DNA of 64,000 nt from NCBI RefSeq assembly GCF_001552655.1, contig NZ_BCRP01000001.1, positions 62,001 to 126,000 of the forward strand, written 5' to 3'. The stretch is from Alicyclobacillus kakegawensis NBRC 103104. GTDB taxonomy: Bacteria; Bacillota; Bacilli; Alicyclobacillales; Alicyclobacillaceae. The first letter of the stretch is position 1, and each line of letters opens with the position of its first letter. Positions 51,940 through 62,115 of this stretch are shown here, piece after piece. The notes beneath the pieces are model-generated. The model did not search any database. It was not told the origin of the DNA and worked only from the letters and a program-made list of their open reading frames with translations. Position numbers and translations under genes: made by a program.

Positions 51940-52635
51940 TCAGGGGTGGTGCCACTGCACGGCAGTCGACACCACCACCCCTTGCTCCGCCACCAATTCT
52001 ACCAGTTCGGGCAGGTGCTTATCCACGCGCTCGGCGGTGTCGAGAATGGTGATGATGATAGGCACCTCGTCCTTGCGCAGCCACCAGCCGGGCTCGTGCC
52101 AACGGCCGCCGTCCCCCAGCCCGCACAGCCCGCGCGTCGTCGAAAGCCAGAGCAGGCCCCGGCGGCGCGCAAACTCGGCGACCGCCTGGTACAACGGCCG
52201 GCCCTGGTGCCTGCACCGTTCCAAAGTATAGATGTCCACGCGCCGGCCCAACCGGGATTCGCCTTCGCCGCGGCCGGCCTCCCGTGGCCCCGCGTTTGGC
52301 TCCATCACCATCACCCCGTACCCGCCCACCAGCTTGGCGGCCCTCGGCAGCCACGGGCGCAGCCGCTGCGGATGGGCGACGAAGTCGAGCAACAGCGGCA
52401 GTTCATTCGAGGCGACCTCGCTCTCGACGCTGCGAAAGGCGCCCCGCGCGTGCCCGCCCTCCACGCCGCGCCAGACCGTCGCCCCCATCAGGCCGCCAGC
52501 CTTTGCCTCCAGCAACAAGCGCCGATACAAGGGCACACCGCCGAGGGTCGCGGCGCCGTTCCACAGCCCGATGTGCAGCGTGGCCACCTGCGCGCCTCCA
52601 TCCCCGGCTGCATGCGTCTTTGGTGTTGCGGCCAT
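51940..52635 (-). CDS. Protein with two tandem DUF190 (PII-like) domains
   Basis: A 231-residue protein in which two similar halves can be aligned. Residues 15-110 contain LYRRLLLEAKAGGLMGATVWRGVEGG and ELPLLLDFVAHPQRLRPWLP; residues 125-228 repeat this as LYQAVAEFARRRGLLWLSTTRGLCGLG and EVPIIITILDTAERVDKHLPEL. DUF190 proteins are PII-like and often sit with crcB fluoride channels; no crcB is seen here. The family is normally a single domain of about 110 residues. ATG 52635 follows GGGGGTGA. Confidence 0.75.
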   Translation of the reverse strand: MAATPKTHAAGDGGAQVATLHIGLWNGAATLGGVPLYRRLLLEAKAGGLMGATVWRGVEGGHARGAFRSVESEVASNELPLLLDFVAHPQRLRPWLPRAAKLVGGYGVMVMEPNAGPREAGRGEGESRLGRRVDIYTLERCRHQGRPLYQAVAEFARRRGLLWLSTTRGLCGLGDGGRWHEPGWWLRKDEVPIIITILDTAERVDKHLPELVELVAEQGVVVSTAVQWHHP

Positions 52636-52721
52636 CCTGTCACCCCCGCCTTGGTTCCAACCTATGCCCGTTTGTGGCACAATAGTGCGCAGATGCCTTG
52701 GGATAAAGGACGGATTGCAAC

Positions 52722-52937
52722 ATGCCAAGCACACTCTCCGCGCTCCTCGACCACGCCGGGACGGCCCTGTTTGTCCTCGTCATCGCCGCCACCTTCTGTC
52801 TCATCATGGCCATTCGCCCGGACGCTCGCACGCCCATCAAAAAGACGACCGTGTTCGTCTGCGCGGTCGTCGGAATCGCGATTGGGCTCTTGTTTTTGTC
52901 CACATATTCCCTGTATACCCAAACCAGCACGTCCTGA
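52722..52937 (+). CDS. Small two-helix membrane protein
   Basis: A 71-residue protein with hydrophobic helices at about residues 12-31 and 43-62 separated by a basic loop (RPDARTPIKKTT). It has no recognisable family. AAAGGACGG precedes the ATG. The frame fits no opposite gene, which favours a real product. It lies between the divergent DUF190 gene and the convergent gamma-glutamyltransferase gene. Confidence 0.55.
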   Translation: MPSTLSALLDHAGTALFVLVIAATFCLIMAIRPDARTPIKKTTVFVCAVVGIAIGLLFLSTYSLYTQTSTS

Positions 52938-52954
52938 AACCCAGCGAGCGCCCA

Positions 52955-54562
<1,608 letters not shown>

Positions 54563-54686
54563 TTCGCGCGCCTCCCCCACACAGGTTGAATCGATGGCCG
54601 TTGGCCGGCCAACAAACCACTCCGTTTGCGAACTTTCGGCTAGTATCTGTCGGTTCTATTCTACTGTAGAGGTTTTCATCCGTGGT

Positions 54687-54698
54687 ATGATCGATCAT
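54687..54698. promoter_or_regulatory. Palindrome in the ggt-lrp spacer
   Basis: ATGATCGATCAT is a perfect 12-base palindrome about 100 bases before the Lrp-type gene. It overlaps a -10-like TATGAT (54686-54691) and may be a site for the Lrp protein. TCTACTGTAGA, another small palindrome, lies about 25 bases upstream. Confidence 0.35.
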
Positions 54699-54799
54699 CG
54701 ATAGCAGTTGCTCAATCTTTCGCCAACTCCCGTGCCTGCTTGCGTTCGCCGCGGCGCGAGCATGGTGGGCATCATCCGCGAAGAGAACGAGGTGTACAG

Positions 54800-55294
54800 A
54801 TGCTGGAACACCGCAAACTGGAGATCTTGCATATCCTGCACGAAAATTCACGCCTGTCGATTGAGACAATGGCCAACATGCTGGGCGAGTCGCCGGAGGA
54901 TGTGGCGACGGCCATCGACGAGTTGGAACGGGACAACATCATCCTCCGCTACTCCGCGGTCATCAACTGGGACAAGGTGGAATCGCGACGGGTTACGGCG
55001 GTCATCGACGTGAAGGTGACGCCGCAGCGAGAGGTCGGGTTTGACGCGATTGCCGAGCGGATCTACCGCTTCCCGGAGGTCAAGTCGGTCACCTTGATGT
55101 CTGGCACCTACGACCTGCAGGTCATTGTGGAAGGCCACGACATCAAGGAGGCGGCCCGCTTTGTCTCGGAAAAGCTGTCCACGATTGAGAACGTGAATTC
55201 GACGACCACCCACTTTCTGCTCAAGACCTACAAGACGGACGGGGTCATCTTCGACGAGCGGGACGGCGACAAACGGCTGGTGATCAGCCCGTGA
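54800..55294 (+). CDS. Lrp/AsnC-family transcriptional regulator (YugG-like)
   Basis: A 164-residue regulator. The N-terminal HTH is LEILHILHENSRLSIETMANMLGESPEDVATAIDELERDNIILRYSAV; the C-terminal RAM domain has VTAVIDVKVTPQREVGFDAIAERIYRFPEVKSVTLMSGTYDLQVIVEG. ATG 54800 follows GAGGTG; upstream starts at 54740 are unlikely. Its stop overlaps the next start (GTGA). In Bacillus the pair yugG-yugH has this order, so it probably controls the aminotransferase in response to an amino acid. Confidence 0.9.
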   Translation: MLEHRKLEILHILHENSRLSIETMANMLGESPEDVATAIDELERDNIILRYSAVINWDKVESRRVTAVIDVKVTPQREVGFDAIAERIYRFPEVKSVTLMSGTYDLQVIVEGHDIKEAARFVSEKLSTIENVNSTTTHFLLKTYKTDGVIFDERDGDKRLVISP

Positions 55295-56457
55295 ACACAC
55301 TGACCAGCCGGCTCTCTCCGATTGTGCAGAACCTGCCCCCATCCGGCATCCGCCGCTTCTTTGACCTGGCCAACCAGATGGAGGGGGTGATTTCGCTCGG
55401 CGTCGGCGAGCCGGACTTTGTCACCCCGTGGCACATTCGCGAGGCGGGCATCTACTCGCTGGAGCAGGGATATACCAGCTACACCTCCAATCGCGGCCTG
55501 CCTGAACTGTGCGAGCAGATTGCCGTGTACCTGCAGCGTTTCGGCCTGACCTACCGTCCGCAGCGCGAAATCTTCGTGACCATCGGCGGCAGTGAGGCGA
55601 TAGACCTGGCGCTGCGCGCCCTCGTGTGTCCCGGGGACCAGGTGCTCATCCCCGAGCCCACGTACGTGTCCTACCGGCCGTGCGCCCTGCTGGCCGGGGC
55701 GGAGGTGGTCAGCGTGCCGACACGGGCCGAGGATGCGTTTCGACTCACCCCGGAGCTGCTCGCCTCGCGCATCACCCCGCGGGCGAAGGTGCTCGTACTG
55801 TGCTTCCCCAACAACCCGACCGGATCGACCATGAACAAGGAGGAATTGGCGGCCATCGCCGAAGTCGCTGTCCGCAACGACCTATTTGTGATCTCGGATG
55901 AAATCTACGCGGAGTTGACGTACGGGCGCCGCCACGTCAGCATCGCCTCGCTGCCGGGCATGAGGGAGCGGACCATCGTCATCGGCGGGATGTCCAAGGC
56001 GTACGCGATGACCGGCTGGCGCATCGGCTACGCGGCCGGCCCGGAGGACATCCTCGACGCCATGCTGAAGATCCACCAATACACCATCCTCTGCGCGCCG
56101 GTGATGGCCCAGCTGGCGGCGCTGGAGGCGCTCAAGCACGGCGAAGCGGAGAAGCAGAAGATGGTGCACAGCTACGACCAGCGGCGGCGGCTGATGGTCC
56201 AGGGATTGCGCGACATCGGGCTGCCCTGCCACGAGCCCCAGGGGGCGTTCTACGCGTTCCCGGACATCCGCCCGACGGGGCTCAGTTCCGAAGCGTTTGC
56301 CGAGCGCCTCTTGACCAGCGAGCGGGTGGCGGTGGTGCCGGGGAACGTGTTTGGCGAATCGGGAGAAGGCTTCGTCCGCTGTTCGTACGCCACGTCGGTC
56401 ACCCAAATTGAGCGGGCGCTCGAACGCATCCGGCGTTTCGTGGAAACCCTTCGTTAG
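55291..56457 (+). CDS. Class I/II pyridoxal-phosphate aminotransferase (YugH/PatA-like)
   Basis: A 388-residue fold-type I aminotransferase. ISLGVGEPDFVTPWHIREAG, YTSYTSNRGLPELCEQIA, FPNNPTGSTMNKEEL, and the PLP lysine in VIGGMSKAYAMTGWRIGYAAGP are aspartate-aminotransferase-family motifs, and the C-terminus has VRCSYATS with the substrate arginine. The substrate may be alanine, aspartate or an aromatic amino acid. GTG 55291 is translationally coupled to the Lrp-type regulator. Confidence 0.9.
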   Translation: MNTLTSRLSPIVQNLPPSGIRRFFDLANQMEGVISLGVGEPDFVTPWHIREAGIYSLEQGYTSYTSNRGLPELCEQIAVYLQRFGLTYRPQREIFVTIGGSEAIDLALRALVCPGDQVLIPEPTYVSYRPCALLAGAEVVSVPTRAEDAFRLTPELLASRITPRAKVLVLCFPNNPTGSTMNKEELAAIAEVAVRNDLFVISDEIYAELTYGRRHVSIASLPGMRERTIVIGGMSKAYAMTGWRIGYAAGPEDILDAMLKIHQYTILCAPVMAQLAALEALKHGEAEKQKMVHSYDQRRRLMVQGLRDIGLPCHEPQGAFYAFPDIRPTGLSSEAFAERLLTSERVAVVPGNVFGESGEGFVRCSYATSVTQIERALERIRRFVETLR

Positions 56458-56573
56458 GGTTTTCCAGCCTGCTGTGATACAGTGAAAAGCGTGAACCCAG
56501 GCCCTCGGGCAGGTGCTGCGCAGGCAGCCGTTTTCAGCCTTCCCGGGGTGGCCTGTGATTAGGGGGAGACGGC

Positions 56574-57320
56574 GTGATTGTCACGAAAAGCCAATACGAG
56601 ATTGAGATCATGCGCGAGGCGGGCAAGGTCATCGCCGAATGCCACGCCGCGCTGAAAGACTTCATCCGCCCGGGCGTCACCACCAAGCAAATTGATCACT
56701 TTGTCGAGACGTTCATTCGCAAGCACAACATGATCCCCGCCCAAAAGGGCTACAAGGGGTACCCGTTCGCCGCCTGCACGTCCGTCAACGACGTGGTCTG
56801 CCACGGCTTTCCGGGCCCTTACCGGCTCAAATCCGGCGACATCATCACGGTCGATATGGTCACCCTCTACAAGGGGCTGCACGCCGACTCGGCATGGAGT
56901 TACGCGGTCGGGGAGATCAGCGATGAGGCACGGCGGCTCATGGAAGTGACCGAGAACGCGCTGTACAAGGGGATTGAACAGGCGGTCATCGGCAACCGGC
57001 TGAGCGACATTTCGCACGCCATCCAGACGTACGTGGAAGGCGAGGGGTTCTCCGTCGTGCGGGACTTCATCGGCCACGGCATCGGCCGCGAGATGCACGA
57101 AAGCCCGGAGGTGCCACACTTCGGCCCGCCCGGCCGCGGCCCGAAGCTCAAGAAGGGGATGACGTTCACCATCGAACCGATGGTCAATGTCGGCGGCTAC
57201 GAAGTCACGGTGGACGATGACGGGTGGACCGCCCGCACCGCCGACGGAAGCCTGAGCATTCAGTACGAACACACCATCGCCATCACCGAGAACGGCCCGG
57301 ACATCTTGACCAAACTGTGA
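56574..57320 (+). CDS. map: Methionine aminopeptidase, type I
   Basis: A 248-residue metalloenzyme that removes N-terminal methionine. Residues TSVNDVVCHGFPGPY carry the conserved His; metal ligands are in ITVDMVTLYKGLHADSAWSYAVG (two Asp), FIGHGIGREMHESP (His), MTFTIEPMV (Glu) and SIQYEHTIAIT (Glu). GTG 56574 follows TAGGGGGAG. It stands alone, not with adk-secY as in Bacillus, and so is likely a second, stand-alone paralogue. Confidence 0.94.
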   Translation: MIVTKSQYEIEIMREAGKVIAECHAALKDFIRPGVTTKQIDHFVETFIRKHNMIPAQKGYKGYPFAACTSVNDVVCHGFPGPYRLKSGDIITVDMVTLYKGLHADSAWSYAVGEISDEARRLMEVTENALYKGIEQAVIGNRLSDISHAIQTYVEGEGFSVVRDFIGHGIGREMHESPEVPHFGPPGRGPKLKKGMTFTIEPMVNVGGYEVTVDDDGWTARTADGSLSIQYEHTIAITENGPDILTKL

Positions 57321-57344
57321 TGCCCGGTCCCGCAGAGCGGAGAA

Positions 57345-57366
57345 GGCGGCGCCAGCAAGCGCCGCC
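57345..57366. terminator. Hairpin between convergent map and ferritin-VIT1 genes
   Basis: GGCGGCGC and GCGCCGCC form a perfect 8-bp stem with a six-base loop 24 bases after map. No T-run follows. Confidence 0.5.
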
Positions 57367-57380
57367 CTGTGTCCACAGAG

Positions 57381-58535
57381 TCAGCCGAGCAGTACGGACC
57401 CCAACATCCCCAGTCCGTACGAGACCACACCGACGATGAGTCCCACCATGGTCATCTCGAAGCCGCTCGCCCACCACGGGCGCACCGTGATCAAGCTCTT
57501 GGCGGCGCCCACCGCAAAGTGCGCAGCCAAGCTGACGGCGGCCGCCACCCCCATGGCCACCGGCCCCGAGAGGAAAAAGAACGGAACGAGCGGAATGATG
57601 GCCCCGATGAACGTCGACAGGCCGCCGAACAGGGCCGACTTCCACGGGTTGCCCTTGTTCGTCTCGTGGATGCCGAGTTCCTCCTGCGCCATCGTTTCCA
57701 AGAACTGGTCCGGGTTGGCCGCGATGCGCCGGGCCACAGCCGCGGCCTCCTGGCTGGAGAAGCCTTTGAGTTCATACAAGAGCGCCAACTCCTCCAGTTC
57801 ATGCTCCGGGCTGGCGGCAATTTCCGCCCGCTCATGCGCCATCTCGGTTTCCATCAGCTCGTTTTCCGACTTGGTCGCCAGCCACGCCCCCGCCGCCATG
57901 GAGAGCGTGCTGGCCAGCGCCCCGAAGAAACCAGAGATGAGCACTGTCTGGCTGCTGTCGGTGTAGCCCGCCACACCGGCGATGATGCCAAAAATTGCGC
58001 CCAGGCCGTCATTGACGCCGTAAATCGCGTCTCCCACCCAGTCGCCCGTGCTCTGGCGGTGCCAACGCTCCTCTCCCCAGATGGACTGCAGGCGGTTGCG
58101 TCTCCCTCTCGTCACCGGTTCCGCCGGAGCATCCGGCGACAGGTTGAGGTCCGCATGTTGCGCCTCGTCGCGGTCAATCCGGTCGATGATGGCGGTGAGG
58201 GACGGATCGTCCAAAACCTGGCGCAACGACTGGTACCACTCGGCATTGCCGCGCTCCACTGCCTCTATCCTGTCCAGCGCCTGTTTGGGTGTAAGCTGGG
58301 CCAAATCGTCGCCCGTCGGCGCGTCCGGGGGCGCCACGCCCAGCTCCTGCAGCTTTTCCTGCCACCAGCGGGCGTGGTCGGCCTCCAACTGGGCCAGACG
58401 CGTAAACACCCTGCGCCGGCGCTCGTCCGTCTCCCGCTCCGCGCACAACCGGTATAGCCTCGCCGCCTCCCACTCGCGGCGCCAACTCTCTTTCAGGGTA
58501 CGCTCCAGCAAACGCCTGTCCTGTGTCTGTGACAA
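57381..58535 (-). CDS. Ferritin-like domain fused to VIT1/CCC1 transporter (MbfA-like)
   Basis: A 384-residue membrane protein. Residues 1-135 are ferritin-like, with iron ligands in SWRREWEAARLYRL, LEADHARWWQEK and IDRDEAQHADLNL. Residues 160-384 form a VIT1/CCC1-type iron or manganese exporter: DWVGDAIYGVNDGLGAIFGII, MAAGAWLATKSENELMETE with the cytosolic metal-binding glutamates, LGIHETNKGNPWKSALFGGLSTFIGAIIPLVPFF and a final helix pair. This architecture is that of membrane-bound ferritin A, which exports iron. It starts at TTG 58535 after GGGAGGTG. The 292 bases up to the next gene hold nothing I recognise. Confidence 0.9.
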   Translation of the reverse strand: MSQTQDRRLLERTLKESWRREWEAARLYRLCAERETDERRRRVFTRLAQLEADHARWWQEKLQELGVAPPDAPTGDDLAQLTPKQALDRIEAVERGNAEWYQSLRQVLDDPSLTAIIDRIDRDEAQHADLNLSPDAPAEPVTRGRRNRLQSIWGEERWHRQSTGDWVGDAIYGVNDGLGAIFGIIAGVAGYTDSSQTVLISGFFGALASTLSMAAGAWLATKSENELMETEMAHERAEIAASPEHELEELALLYELKGFSSQEAAAVARRIAANPDQFLETMAQEELGIHETNKGNPWKSALFGGLSTFIGAIIPLVPFFFLSGPVAMGVAAAVSLAAHFAVGAAKSLITVRPWWASGFEMTMVGLIVGVVSYGLGMLGSVLLG

Positions 58536-58827
58536 AGGTGCACCTCCCGTCTGCGGGCTGATGGCTCGTCTCGCCTGCCTACCTCTGCATTATACACACC
58601 GGGGGCCGGGCGGACTCGCGCGCCGCACCCAAGGGAGAAGTCAATCCACCCCAACGCGAGCAGCTGGACAAGTTGTGTGCAGGGACGCGGGCGGGCCGCG
58701 TCACGCTCGTGTACACAGCGAAAGCCCGGTGCACAGCCACGTGGTCGCCCTGCAGGAGGTCCCGCGCCGCCGGGCTGCGGAACTGGGCGCAGGCTGACCT
58801 GCGCAAAGGCCGACGGTGCCCGGGACG

Positions 58828-59190
58828 CTACACGTCCGGGGATAGCCAACGCTCGTTCACCTCGAAGTGGGCGCGCGCCAGGATGTCCGCCAGGTGCTCC
58901 AGCGGCGTCGTCGCCACCTCGCGGTAGACCTTGCGCGTATACAGGTGGCGGGCGCCGGGAAACTCCCGTCGCAGCTGATTGCGCAGGCGATTGCCGGACT
59001 CGTCTGCGTCCACCAGGACATACACCTCGTCGTCGCGCACACTCTTTAGGAGCGACTCCATCTTCTCATAGCCGAGCGTGCCATGGGTGCAGATGATGCG
59101 GACGGGCTCGTCCAACACCTGCTCAAGCCTCCGCTTGTCGCTCGGACCTTCGACGATGATCACCTTGCGCTGTCTGGCCCCGGATTGCAA
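58828..59190 (-). CDS. TOPRIM domain protein (YusF-like)
   Basis: A small, roughly 120-residue protein made almost wholly of a TOPRIM fold: VIIVEGPSDKRRLEQVL holds the catalytic Glu and VYVLVDADESGNRLRNQLRREFP the DxD metal pair. Such proteins are related to RNase M5 and primases and act on nucleic acids; the specific role is unknown. TTG 59190 is eight bases after AAGGAG, better than ATG 59199, which abuts it. Confidence 0.82.
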   Translation of the reverse strand: MQSGARQRKVIIVEGPSDKRRLEQVLDEPVRIICTHGTLGYEKMESLLKSVRDDEVYVLVDADESGNRLRNQLRREFPGARHLYTRKVYREVATTPLEHLADILARAHFEVNERWLSPDV

Positions 59191-59397
59191 CAGCCCCATC
59201 TCCTTGTTGTCACCGTTGCTCCCAACTGTACTCCGCGCATCGCCAGCGGGCAACCGGCAGGCGCCGCACCCTGACCGCACGCCCCTTTGGGCTTTGGCCC
59301 GCATCGGTGGATGGCGCCCACATATACTGGTGCAAGCTACGGACGCCGGCAGGGTTTGCAGCGCACCCGGCTTCCGAATCGGACGGAGGTGTCGCCT

Positions 59398-60507
59398 GTG
59401 CTTCGCCATGCGTGGTACGCTGTCGCCGCCGGCGACGAGGTCGCTGCCGCGCCCAAGGCCGTGCGGCTGCACGGAGAAGAGTTGGTTGTCTATCGGGATG
59501 ATACCGGCGCGGTACGGGCGGTCGCCGGACACTGCCCGCACCGGGGCTGCAGCTTGGCGTTGGCCCGCGTGGACGGCGACGATTTGGTGTGCGCCTATCA
59601 TGGCTGGCGGTTTGCGGCAGACGGGCGCCTAATCGCACTCCCGGCCAACCGGCAGGGGGCTCCGCTGCCCCGCACCCGGCTCGCCGCCTACCCGGCGCAG
59701 GAGGCCGCCGGCCTGGTCTGGGTCTACGCGGCGGGGCCAGAGACCAGCCCCCGCCCCGACACCGACGCCGGGGCGCATGATGACGGACAACCGGCCGGCC
59801 CCAGGCCATTCCTCCCTCCCCAACTGCCCTTGTTTCCGGAGTTGACGGAAGAAGGGTGGCACCGCCTGCCGTTTCGCTGCACCTGGCGGGCCCACTTCTC
59901 ACGCGTCGTAGAAAGCGTGTTGGATGTCTCCCACCTGCCGTTCGTCCACCCGGAGACCACCGGGCACAACGTGTCCCCGGTGGTCAAAGGGCCCGCGTTC
60001 GGGGTGGAAGATGGGCGCATATGGATACACCCGACCCCGTTTGCGCCCGCCCACCCGATGGAACCCCTGCCTTATCCGCAGGACAACGCGGACACAGGCG
60101 ACGGGCGGGGAACGGAGATTGAACTCCTCTTCCCCAACCAGTGGATCATCCGCACGCCGATGGAAGACGGCCTCTCTATGTGCACATTCCTGACCTTCAC
60201 CCCGACGGACGACGAGCACACCGAGATCTTTGGCCTGGCCATGCGCAACTTTGACTTCGCGGCGCCGCTGCTCGACACGTTTCACCTTGAACACACGCGG
60301 TTTGTCATGGAGCAGGACCAGGTGGTCGTGGAAAGCCAACGCCCCCGCGTGGCGCCCCAGCCGCAGGCGGAGGCGCACGTCGCATCGGACGCCCCCACCT
60401 TGCGCTACCGCAAGCTGCTGCAGCGGGCTTGGGCCGGGGAACAGCGGTCCAGCCAACCTGTCCCGCCCCCGCATACGCTGGAGGAAGCACCTGACAAGGG
60501 GGAATGA
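59398..60507 (+). CDS. Rieske-type aromatic ring-hydroxylating oxygenase
   Basis: A 369-residue Rieske non-heme iron oxygenase of the PaO/VanA-like group. The [2Fe-2S] ligands are in GHCPHRGCSLALARVDGDDLVCAYHGWRF (C-x-H, C-x2-H pattern, residues about 45-73). The mononuclear iron ligands are in VLDVSHLPFVHPE. The C-terminal third has FPNQWIIRTPM and LEHTRFVMEQDQVVVESQRPRVA. GTG 59398 follows GGAGGTG. The partner reductase is not adjacent. The next gene overlaps it in ATGA. Confidence 0.88.
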   Translation: MLRHAWYAVAAGDEVAAAPKAVRLHGEELVVYRDDTGAVRAVAGHCPHRGCSLALARVDGDDLVCAYHGWRFAADGRLIALPANRQGAPLPRTRLAAYPAQEAAGLVWVYAAGPETSPRPDTDAGAHDDGQPAGPRPFLPPQLPLFPELTEEGWHRLPFRCTWRAHFSRVVESVLDVSHLPFVHPETTGHNVSPVVKGPAFGVEDGRIWIHPTPFAPAHPMEPLPYPQDNADTGDGRGTEIELLFPNQWIIRTPMEDGLSMCTFLTFTPTDDEHTEIFGLAMRNFDFAAPLLDTFHLEHTRFVMEQDQVVVESQRPRVAPQPQAEAHVASDAPTLRYRKLLQRAWAGEQRSSQPVPPPHTLEEAPDKGE

Positions 60508-60968
60508 GTGTGACCGCAAAGGCGACAAGGCGCAGCCCGTCTGGGCGACCAGGCCATCCATCCAAGCGCGCACGCCCACACCGGCCGCAAGCGCCGGTTT
60601 CTTACATCCGCGGGGAAGACATCGGAGCGGAGCCCACCTTCCTGCCCCTCCTGCTGCTGCTCGGCGGGCTGTGGGGCGCCAAGCGGGCCGGCCGTGGCTG
60701 GTTCGGCGGTGGCGGTGGGGCGGCCGATCCGCCACCTGGTGGCTCCAGCGGCATAAGGGCGCCTGGCTTTGGCGGCTTCGGACCAGGGCCCGGATTTAAC
60801 CCTGGGCCAGGCTTTAACGCAGGACCCGGATTCGGCGCAGGGCCAGGTGCCGGGGCTGGGCCGGGCCCTGGCGGGTGGGGCAGCGGTCCAGGTGCCGGGG
60901 ACCCGGGTGCGTACGGGCAAGGTGCCGGTACGGGAGGCGCTGCCGGCAGCTGGCCGTTCTTCTTTTGA
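60504..60968 (+). CDS. Glycine/proline-rich small protein with one hydrophobic segment
   Basis: A predicted 154-residue product coupled to the Rieske gene through ATGA. After a basic N-terminus it has EDIGAEPTFLPLLLLLGGLWGAKRAGRGWFGGGGG, one hydrophobic stretch (residues 47-55), then a repeat-rich tail in which PGF, GPG and AGPG units recur, ending in SWPFFF. I do not recognise the family. Codon use and repeat pattern suggest a real protein, possibly a surface or spore-coat component; low complexity makes this uncertain. Confidence 0.5.
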   Translation: MSVTAKATRRSPSGRPGHPSKRARPHRPQAPVSYIRGEDIGAEPTFLPLLLLLGGLWGAKRAGRGWFGGGGGAADPPPGGSSGIRAPGFGGFGPGPGFNPGPGFNAGPGFGAGPGAGAGPGPGGWGSGPGAGDPGAYGQGAGTGGAAGSWPFFF

Positions 60969-61005
60969 CCTCATCTGACCCCACCGCACCAGGAAGCGCG
61001 AGGCG

Positions 61006-61048
61006 ACAGAGGCCGATCCGTCCGTGAACCGGGCGGATCGGCCTCTGT
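61006..61048. terminator. Long perfect hairpin after the glycine-rich gene
   Basis: Arms of 15 bases (61006-61020 and 61034-61048; core GAGGCCGATCCG) are perfectly complementary around a 13-base loop. There is no T-run, but position between two genes suggests a terminator or processing site. Confidence 0.55.
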
Positions 61049-61188
61049 ATGTACTGGGGCCCGGAACGGGTTCGTGGCTCCGCGCGAGCTGGGTGTATGC
61101 GCTGATGGCCGGGTGAACCCAGGTTTTTTGATGCTTCTTTGATACAATGAACATGGACAGGAAAACTGCAGAAAGCGGGGAGCGCGTT

Positions 61189-62115
61189 TTGTCGAATCTG
61201 GTCATCTTTGGCCCGGGACGTGTCGGTGCGGCGCTGGCCTGCAGCATGCAGGCCGCCGGGCACCGGGTGTTGGCCGCCTACGGTCGGCCTGGCGGCGCGA
61301 GCGCAGAGAGGTTTGAGCAGCTCACGGGGGTTTCGGTCCAACCGTCTCCCATCGCGGCCGGCGCCCCGGATGCGGTTGGCGGCGGTGAAGCCGGCAGCGC
61401 CGGTTGCAAGCCGGCGCCCGTCATCGACCTGACCGAGGCGCACCTGGTCCTGCTGTGCCTCCCGGACCGGCTGCTGGCCACGGCCGCCCAGCAGCTCGCC
61501 CAGTGCGTGCGCTTTGCCGAGGGAGCGATTGTCGCGCATACGGCCGGATCGGCCGACGCGGAGGTGCTGCACCCGCTCGCGTGCCGCGGGGTGCGCACGG
61601 CGGCGATGCACCCGCTACAGACCGTGGCAGATGCCGGGAACGCAGGGGTGTTTCGCGGCATCTCGTTCATCCTTGATGGCGAGGAAAGCGCCCTGGCCGA
61701 GGTCATCGGCTGGGTCCAGCACATCGGCGGGCAGCCTGTGGTCTCCGCGGGACTGGACCGCGCCCGTTACCACGCGGCGGCGGCGCTGGCGTCCAACGCC
61801 CTGGTGGCTCTGGCGGCGGTCGTCGCCGAGGTCTCCCCGCTGCCGGGCGGCATTGAGCCGTACCTGCCGCTGATGCGCGGCGCCCTGCGCAACCTGGAGC
61901 AACTCGGGCTGCCCAATGCCTTGACAGGTCCCGTGGAGCGGGGCGACGTGCAGACGGTCGAGCGGCACCTGGCGGCGCTCGCGGCACTGCCAGAGGCGCT
62001 GGCGGCGTACAAGGCGCTGGGGCGCGTGGCGGCGCGCCTGGCACAGCAGAAAGGGTCTGGGCATATCAACGCGCACAAGGCGTTTGGTGAATTGTTTGGA
62101 GGGGATCTGGAATGA
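61189..62115 (+). CDS. Rossmann/DUF2520 protein, possible ketopantoate reductase (PanG-type)
   Basis: A 308-residue protein with an N-terminal NAD(P) fold (LVIFGPGRVGAALACSMQAAGH) and a DUF2520 C-terminal domain (HPLQTVADAGNAGVFRGISFILDGEESAL then a helical bundle). It overlaps panB in ATGA. Proteins of this type occur in pan clusters, and the Francisella PanG ketopantoate reductase is, to my recollection, of this family; no PanE is in the window. TTG 61189 follows CGGGGAG; an ATG at 61147 has no site. Confidence 0.8.
   Translation: MSNLVIFGPGRVGAALACSMQAAGHRVLAAYGRPGGASAERFEQLTGVSVQPSPIAAGAPDAVGGGEAGSAGCKPAPVIDLTEAHLVLLCLPDRLLATAAQQLAQCVRFAEGAIVAHTAGSADAEVLHPLACRGVRTAAMHPLQTVADAGNAGVFRGISFILDGEESALAEVIGWVQHIGGQPVVSAGLDRARYHAAAALASNALVALAAVVAEVSPLPGGIEPYLPLMRGALRNLEQLGLPNALTGPVERGDVQTVERHLAALAALPEALAAYKALGRVAARLAQQKGSGHINAHKAFGELFGGDLE

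Noticed and set aside
61006-61048. Long hairpin as an integron attC or mobile element end
   Set aside because: No integrase, no target duplication and no second copy are seen; a terminator or mRNA-processing role is simpler.
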